Positions 58,743-64,000 of a stretch of DNA of 64,000 nt are shown in pieces. The stretch is from NCBI GenBank assembly GCA_030549335.1, contig CM060195.1, positions 5,487,001 through 5,551,000 on the forward strand. The letters run 5' to 3'. The position numbers and the translations under genes are program-made. This stretch comes from Pontederia crassipes (Eukaryota; Streptophyta; Magnoliopsida; Commelinales; Pontederiaceae). The stretch's first letter is position 1. Each line of letters starts with the position of its first letter. Below the pieces are notes generated by a model. That model saw nothing but the letters and a program-made list of their open reading frames with translations. It ran no database searches and was not told the origin of the DNA.

Positions 58743-59817
58743 TGGGCCGTTCATGACCGTCAGCGCCCATAGGGGGCGCTTAGGGTGGCGAGGGCCCGAT
58801 AGGGCTCGCAACGGCCGGCGACGGCCACAGCAAGCCCGATCGGACTTCCTACGACAGCGATGGCCGCAACAAAATGGATTCGGCTTGTAGCGGCATCACC
58901 CGCCACATCCCGCAGTCCGACACGGCCGGAGCTCCACCACTATGGTTGAGAAGGGGAGGCCAAAAGTAGAACATGGAAAGGTGTGGGCGTGCCGTAGAGG
59001 GATTTAACTAAGCATGTTTTGAGGGGTTCTCCAGAGCAGGAGTGTATCGTTAGAGGCATGCACGCATCATTGGAATGGAGATCGCCGGACCGGGAGCAGG
59101 TTCTAAAGAGCATGAGCGGCAGTGGCTTGCCCGGAGCGTGAGCGTGAGGGGAAGAAATGAGGGTAAGCGTGAGGGGAAGAAATGAGCGTGAGCGTGAGGG
59201 ATTCGTCGGAGTCCGTCGAAGTTTGCCGGAGTCGATAGATCGGGGAAGAGGGGGTTGGGTTATGTATTGGAATACTTGTGATGGATTTTCCAACGGTTAT
59301 ACCCGTCGGATATTTAAAAAATATTCGTTAGATCTTATTTATTTTTTGAATTCCCACGGCCTGAGCCGTGGAAAATCCATCGAGGGAGTTGCCATGACTT
59401 AAGTTTCGATGGGTGGCGGACCTATCGTAATAAATAATTATTTGAATTCACATGCCTAGAGCCATAGCAATTTTCGATGACTACAAAATCGTCGAAAGTT
59501 TCGATGGTCTAAGCCGTCATAAAGTCCACGTAATAGAATTCAGGAGTATTGTACTGAATCGTATGTAATATAAAATATTATATTTTGTTTCCCACGGCTT
59601 GAGCCATGGGAACTTGTGATGGTGACCAGTCTGTGGAAACTTTCGACGGCCATAGCCACTGCAACTTGCGACGATTTTTGTGCCTCAAAAATTGTGATGG
59701 TTCAAGCCGTGGGAAACATTTGCATCTCGATTTTCGAAGGATGATGATACCGTCGAAAAATCTTTCAAAAATTGTGAGGGATATGCAGCCATCGGAAAAA
59801 TACATTTTTCTTGTAGT
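58743..59817 (-). mobile_element. CACTA 5' terminal remnant (copy 2)
   Basis: Matches 21976-23051, including the imperfect terminus TTCTTGTAGT (59808-59817) lacking its final G. Confidence 0.7.
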
Positions 59818-62408
59818 TTTCTTTCTCACTCCTCAGTGCGTGCAAGCCGCTACAACTTCCTACTATCTCTTTGTGGTTTTCACCTCTGTCATTAGGGTCA
59901 TTGCTGAAAAACAAGCATCATCATTGAAAAACTTTCCTAAAGTCTCGAGTTTAAGTAGTTGTACTTGAAAGATACCTACAAATTTTGAGTTCTCTTAGGA
60001 CGTGATTCCTTAATATAATAATGAAGTAAAAAAAAAGATATGATTTATGTTCTTCTATGATTCATGAATAAGCTAGAGATAATGCATCAATATCATGTCA
60101 TTTTGGTATCTAAAACCTTGGTCAAAGTTAAAGAAATATCACTTCTGTTGTGCTAAATTCTTTATGTGCATTGATTGTTAAAGTATAGTTAAATAATGAA
60201 AGCTTCATGTAGACCGAACAAAGTATAGATAAAATAATGAGGAATTTGTACAATTCTTCCTAGGTAGCTTTTATCATTGCAAGATCTACATAATTTTCAT
60301 AGCTTATAGCACTCCACTAGTCTTGGCTTGATCAGTTTTGACTCTATTAATACATGAAAGTGCCTTTTGATCCATAATAAAAGAGGTTGAGCACATCTGA
60401 ACTAGACCCAGGTTCCTTGCAACCGACCCGGTTAGGACCTTTCTCAAATCGAGTTCATCTGAACTCTTCCGAGTTCTGCCATACCCGAGCTTTGGCATCA
60501 GGATGAACCCGAGCAGGATTGAGGATGACCCAGCCTTGGTTCAACCCCGATGAACATGATCGAGCGCGACATCACTCGATTGATCAATGCCTCAAATTCG
60601 AGCTCGGCCCAACTTCCTATATACAAATTACCTCGGCTTCCGGCCAGATTGACGTCGAAGCCCAACAAAGTATGACTTGACCCCGTCGAGTTCCTTCTAA
60701 TGACAATGACTTTCGGTCCGCAATATGCCTACATCCAACCCGATTCCAACTCTGATATGATGATTTTTAAGCCTATTGACTCTTGATTTATGTTATTAAG
60801 CTTGATCCACTCTGATGTTGCTTACCATGATTATACACCCTGAATTTCTCTTCATGTATCATGCGGGTGTAAATATAATATCATATATGATTAGAATGAT
60901 GATGTCTAACATGGCCCTATGATCATATGGTTGTTCTTATGATGACTAATTTTGATTATGATCCTTTTATCCTAATAAAGACTAATTATAAGCAGCAAGA
61001 TAACAGGCGAAAAATATTTAAATGGAGAACTCTTATGATGATCGATTGACAACGGTCTGACTGCGTTGAGTTATGATTTGGCTATGTCAATTATGATAAT
61101 GTTGAGTTGAGACTTTTTTTTCCCTGTTAGGTTGAAACATGCCCCATGAGTCAAAGCATACTATTTTCAATTTGTATTTCCCCACCTTTCTTTTATTTCG
61201 TCAAAAAATACTTTCAATCATTACTAATATTTTAAGGGAAATTATTAATTTTGATGAGATAGATGTGGACGATATTATTTGCAGTTAAAAGATATAAATA
61301 ATATATGTATCATTAAATTGAATAAGAAAATAGTTTTGATGCGCAGACAATTATCGTCATTTACATTAGTTGTTAGGGACATAGTTGTCCGTCATATAAA
61401 ATTAAATTATTACTGTTAATGAAACTCATATTCTATTTTTTAGAGATAATCAAATGTTGTTTTCTATTCGTTTCTCTTCAACTATTTCTTTATATATCTC
61501 TTTTCTTAACATAATGTATAGTTTATCAAACATCGATTTTCCCCCATGAATTCACCATAAAGCATAATAAATTCCGCAAATTATGTTACAATGTTTAATA
61601 TGAAAAAGGTTTTAAAGATAATGCCTTTTAGTCCCATTATAAATGTTTACGTTACACCCACAAGTGTTTGAGTCAACTAATAGCAGAGTTGAGTCTAAGT
61701 GTTCAAGTCTCTAATAACTTTGAACACGGAATCGTAAAAAGTTTTACGTTAATCTACAATAAATACCCAAGTTTTAATAAGAAGAAATTGTAAAGATGAG
61801 CTTTGAAGTGCCCAGGAAAGATTTAATCCGTCTGTGCCACTTATGTATCTAAAATCATGGATTCTATTTCCAACCGTATTTGTGCATGCATTGCGGTATT
61901 TGCTCCCTTTTATAGTCAAGTCATTACATCGATCAAGAATACAGTTATAAATGAAAATTACAAATTTTTTATGTTAAAACATAAATCAATTTTTTTTGTT
62001 GTAATTCCAATGTTAAGTGGAACTGCACTATCGAAATTGATTTTCCATTATTTTTTGGACATTTGGTAACAAGAATAGCACTTGGGTCAGTTACAACGAT
62101 GAATACGTTTCTCACTAGTACTTCATATATATTAATGCGTGGCGATGAGTTTGCATAGTAGATCTTTAATTAGATGCCACAATAAAAAAATAAGCTTCTG
62201 CTTCTTTCACCGAATAAAAACCTTGTCCTCATTCGGTTAATGTATATATACAAGATTGGATTCTTTGAAAGAAACCAATCAAGAACCTGATAAATGCATA
62301 ACAAATATAAGGAGGATGCAACAAGAACAGTGCACCAAGCTACAAACACATACACAACATATACCAGAAAAACCACAACTTAATTGTCAGCGTACATTAA
62401 CCAGCTCA
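59818..62408. other. Non-coding spacer, copy 2
   Basis: Matches 23052-25641: shared CACTA flank, CTCGG-rich block (60400-60770), then AT-rich DNA ending in the probable kinase 3' UTR. No other gene recognised. Confidence 0.5.
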
Positions 62409-63269
62409 TCATCTTAAGAAGGGGTGATGGTCGTAGTCTTCTCCGGCCATGTAAGGATGGCTCAGGAGCATCTCTGCAGTCCATCTCTTCCGGCTGTCCA
62501 ACTCAAAGCACCTCGACAAGAACGCCATCCCCAACCTCGACATGTGTTCGGGTATCGCCGGCAGGGCCTGGCCTTTTCCAATCATACTCAAGAACTTCAT
62601 GCCTGGCACATTATCAAGATACGCTCTCGCCGGTTTTCCCGTCAACATCTCAACCAAGGTGCAGCCCACGGCCCATACATCCGCCGCCGCTCCATACTCC
62701 TTCCTGGCTATGCACTCGGGCGCCAGGTAGTACGCCGTGCCTCTGAACAGGACACCGGAGACGTTCCACTCGGGGGATAGCAGGGCGAGGCCGAAATCGA
62801 TAATCTTGACCTCGTCCGGCCCGCAGACCATAACGTTCGCCGGCTTGATATCGCAGTGCGCGACGCCGTGGCGGTGGATATGGGCGAGGCCACGAAGAAT
62901 TGATCTTGTCAACCTCCGGGCCAAGCGTTCGTGCATGGGACGGATCAGGAGGTAGTCGCGCAGGCTGCCTCCAGGCGCATACTCGAGGAATATGTTGTAG
63001 GCGATCCTCTCCTCACCGTTGGCGGTGATGGCGGTGACGGCGTCGCCGTAACAGCTGATGACCTGAGGACAGCCACGAAGCAGGTCCAAGAACATCTTCT
63101 CCCGAATCAAAGCGATCCAACTCCTTTCCGTAGTCGCCGACTTTACCGCCAACGGCGTCCTGGAGCATCCGTCGACCAAGACGCCGAGGCTCACGGTGCC
63201 GTATTGACCCCTGCCCAAGAGCCTTCCTCTCTCCCACTGGACCTGCAATGGCTTCCTCGAGGGATCCAT
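62409..63269 (-). CDS. MAPKKK-like (MEKK-type) protein kinase, copy 2
   Basis: Same intronless 286-residue kinase as at 25642-26502; the two predicted proteins are identical residue for residue. All catalytic motifs are present (GRGQYG 19-24, Lys43, Glu57, HCDIKPAN 138-145, DFG 158-160, APE 183-185). The promoter-proximal DNA is also duplicated, so both copies could be expressed with the same pattern, doubling dosage. Lack of amino-acid change means either a recent duplication, gene conversion, or an assembly artefact. Confidence 0.9.
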   Translation of the reverse strand: MDPSRKPLQVQWERGRLLGRGQYGTVSLGVLVDGCSRTPLAVKSATTERSWIALIREKMFLDLLRGCPQVISCYGDAVTAITANGEERIAYNIFLEYAPGGSLRDYLLIRPMHERLARRLTRSILRGLAHIHRHGVAHCDIKPANVMVCGPDEVKIIDFGLALLSPEWNVSGVLFRGTAYYLAPECIARKEYGAAADVWAVGCTLVEMLTGKPARAYLDNVPGMKFLSMIGKGQALPAIPEHMSRLGMAFLSRCFELDSRKRWTAEMLLSHPYMAGEDYDHHPFLR

Positions 63270-63384
63270 GAAGAAGACGACGATCGAAAGAGAGAAAGAA
63301 GAAGAAGAAGAAGAGGACGAAGAAGAGAGGACGCGCGCGTTTGATCGATCTCGGAGAGAAGTAGCGAATTGAAGGGGTTGGTGA

Positions 63385-63407
63385 ATATTTAAAGCTAGAA
63401 CACGTTC
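63385..63407 (-). promoter_or_regulatory. Kinase promoter: TATA-like box and ABRE-like word, copy 2
   Basis: TTTAAATA and GAACGTGTTC in the same positions relative to the kinase ATG as in copy 1, unchanged. Confidence 0.45.
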
Positions 63408-64000
63408 TTGATCTGCATGCAGGCGTTCATTAATTAATAATAATGTACTGAGAAGGTATGATTGATATAAATAAATTATTAGAAAACCTAATCCGTGTCA
63501 TAGTAGAATTGTATATTAATTAATTACTTGTAGCAAAATATTTTCTTGATCAAGAAACGAAGTTGGATTGCTTCTAATTAGGAAATCTAATAGTTGCCTT
63601 TATTATTTCGTTAATTATTCTTTTTGGGGTTATAAGCAAGAACATAAAATATGCTAAAATAATTAAAATGAACTAAATTGTTACCTAATAGTTTAACTAA
63701 AAATTATTAAAACTATAACGTGCGCTACTGAGCCATAGTTAACCTTTTATTAATTTAGTTAATATTAAATATATTTTCTACAAAACCCCAAGATTATAAT
63801 TAGAACACAGAATAAATGACCAAACAAATCGTCATTTGTTTGAATTCTGCAACTCGCAATTTTGAAACCTATTAGAATAAAAGAAAATTGGGAAGAGATC
63901 TAAGAAAAAGGAAAAGCAAGGCTTCCCCATCATAAAATATTTTTAGTCACGGAAGGTTCATGGCAGACCATATTAGTACTCTCGTACAAGATTAAGGTAA
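63408..64000. other. AT-rich upstream region of kinase copy 2
   Basis: Matches 26641-27233 with a few substitutions (for example AAGAACATAAAATATGC here versus AAGAAAATAAAATATGC). Nothing else recognised; the duplication is still continuing at the window edge. Confidence 0.5.

Larger units (their letters stand above)
55585..64000. repeat. Segmental duplication copy 2 (kinase segment)
   Basis: Direct repeat of 18816-27233 with the same order of parts and only scattered differences. Runs off the window end. See copy 1 for content. Confidence 0.93.

Noticed and set aside
1..64000. tRNA, rRNA or other structured RNA genes
   Set aside because: No cloverleaf with A and B box signals or rRNA-like sequence was noticed; tRNA-like words are retrotransposon primer-binding sites. 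A tRNAscan or Rfam search was not possible.

Overview
This is a plant nuclear window, most likely from a monocot with a large genome. The evidence is GC-rich coding exons in an AT-rich background, GT-AG introns, a plant-type RRM gene, a plant MAPKKK-like kinase, and dense nested retrotransposons and CACTA transposons of plant families. There is no operon, phage or CRISPR content. No species can be assigned from the sequence alone.

Layout. 1-4.1 kb is AT-rich intergenic DNA with microsatellites. 4256-6712 (+) is a six-exon gene for a 277-residue single-RRM RNA-binding protein; its last intron carries three 93-bp tandem units, each with its own splice acceptor. 7.9-12.57 kb is a decayed Ty3/gypsy (Tekay/Del-like) element: a long LTR with a minus-strand solo LTR nested inside it, a primer-binding site, and gag plus protease. 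It is cut by the CACTA end at 12570. 12.57-18.8 kb is a degenerate minus-strand CACTA (En/Spm) element with TNP2, DUF4218, DUF4216 and Transposase_24-like remnants.

18.8-27.2 kb and 55.6-64.0 kb are two nearly identical direct copies (offset about 36,767 bp) of one segment. It holds LTR sequence, a CACTA terminal remnant, and an intact intronless kinase gene (minus strand, 286 residues, identical protein in both copies). The second copy runs off the window, so the duplication may be longer.

27.2-55.6 kb is a transposon nest. It contains an Athila-like element (pol 28.3-31.1 kb, ORF-1/env-like region, 3' LTR 34807-35942) with an inverted solo LTR (33632-34671) that has a perfect 5-bp target duplication. 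Next is a second CACTA element (about 35.9-46.58 kb) whose TNP2 gene is split by a third CACTA (38255-44695), which itself hosts a non-autonomous LTR element and a solo LTR. After that come a Tekay-like 5' LTR interrupted by a second Athila-like fragment, a broken gag, and a 3' LTR that leads into the second kinase segment.

Functionally, only the RRM gene and the two kinase copies look like working host genes. Everything else recognisable is mobile-element sequence, nearly all broken by stops, frameshifts, deletions or nesting. The most interesting points are the kinase duplication, the coincidence of three segment boundaries at one nucleotide position, the triplicated splice acceptor, and clusters of a CACGGCCGTG-like palindrome in several LTRs. 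All family assignments are by eye; no search was run.
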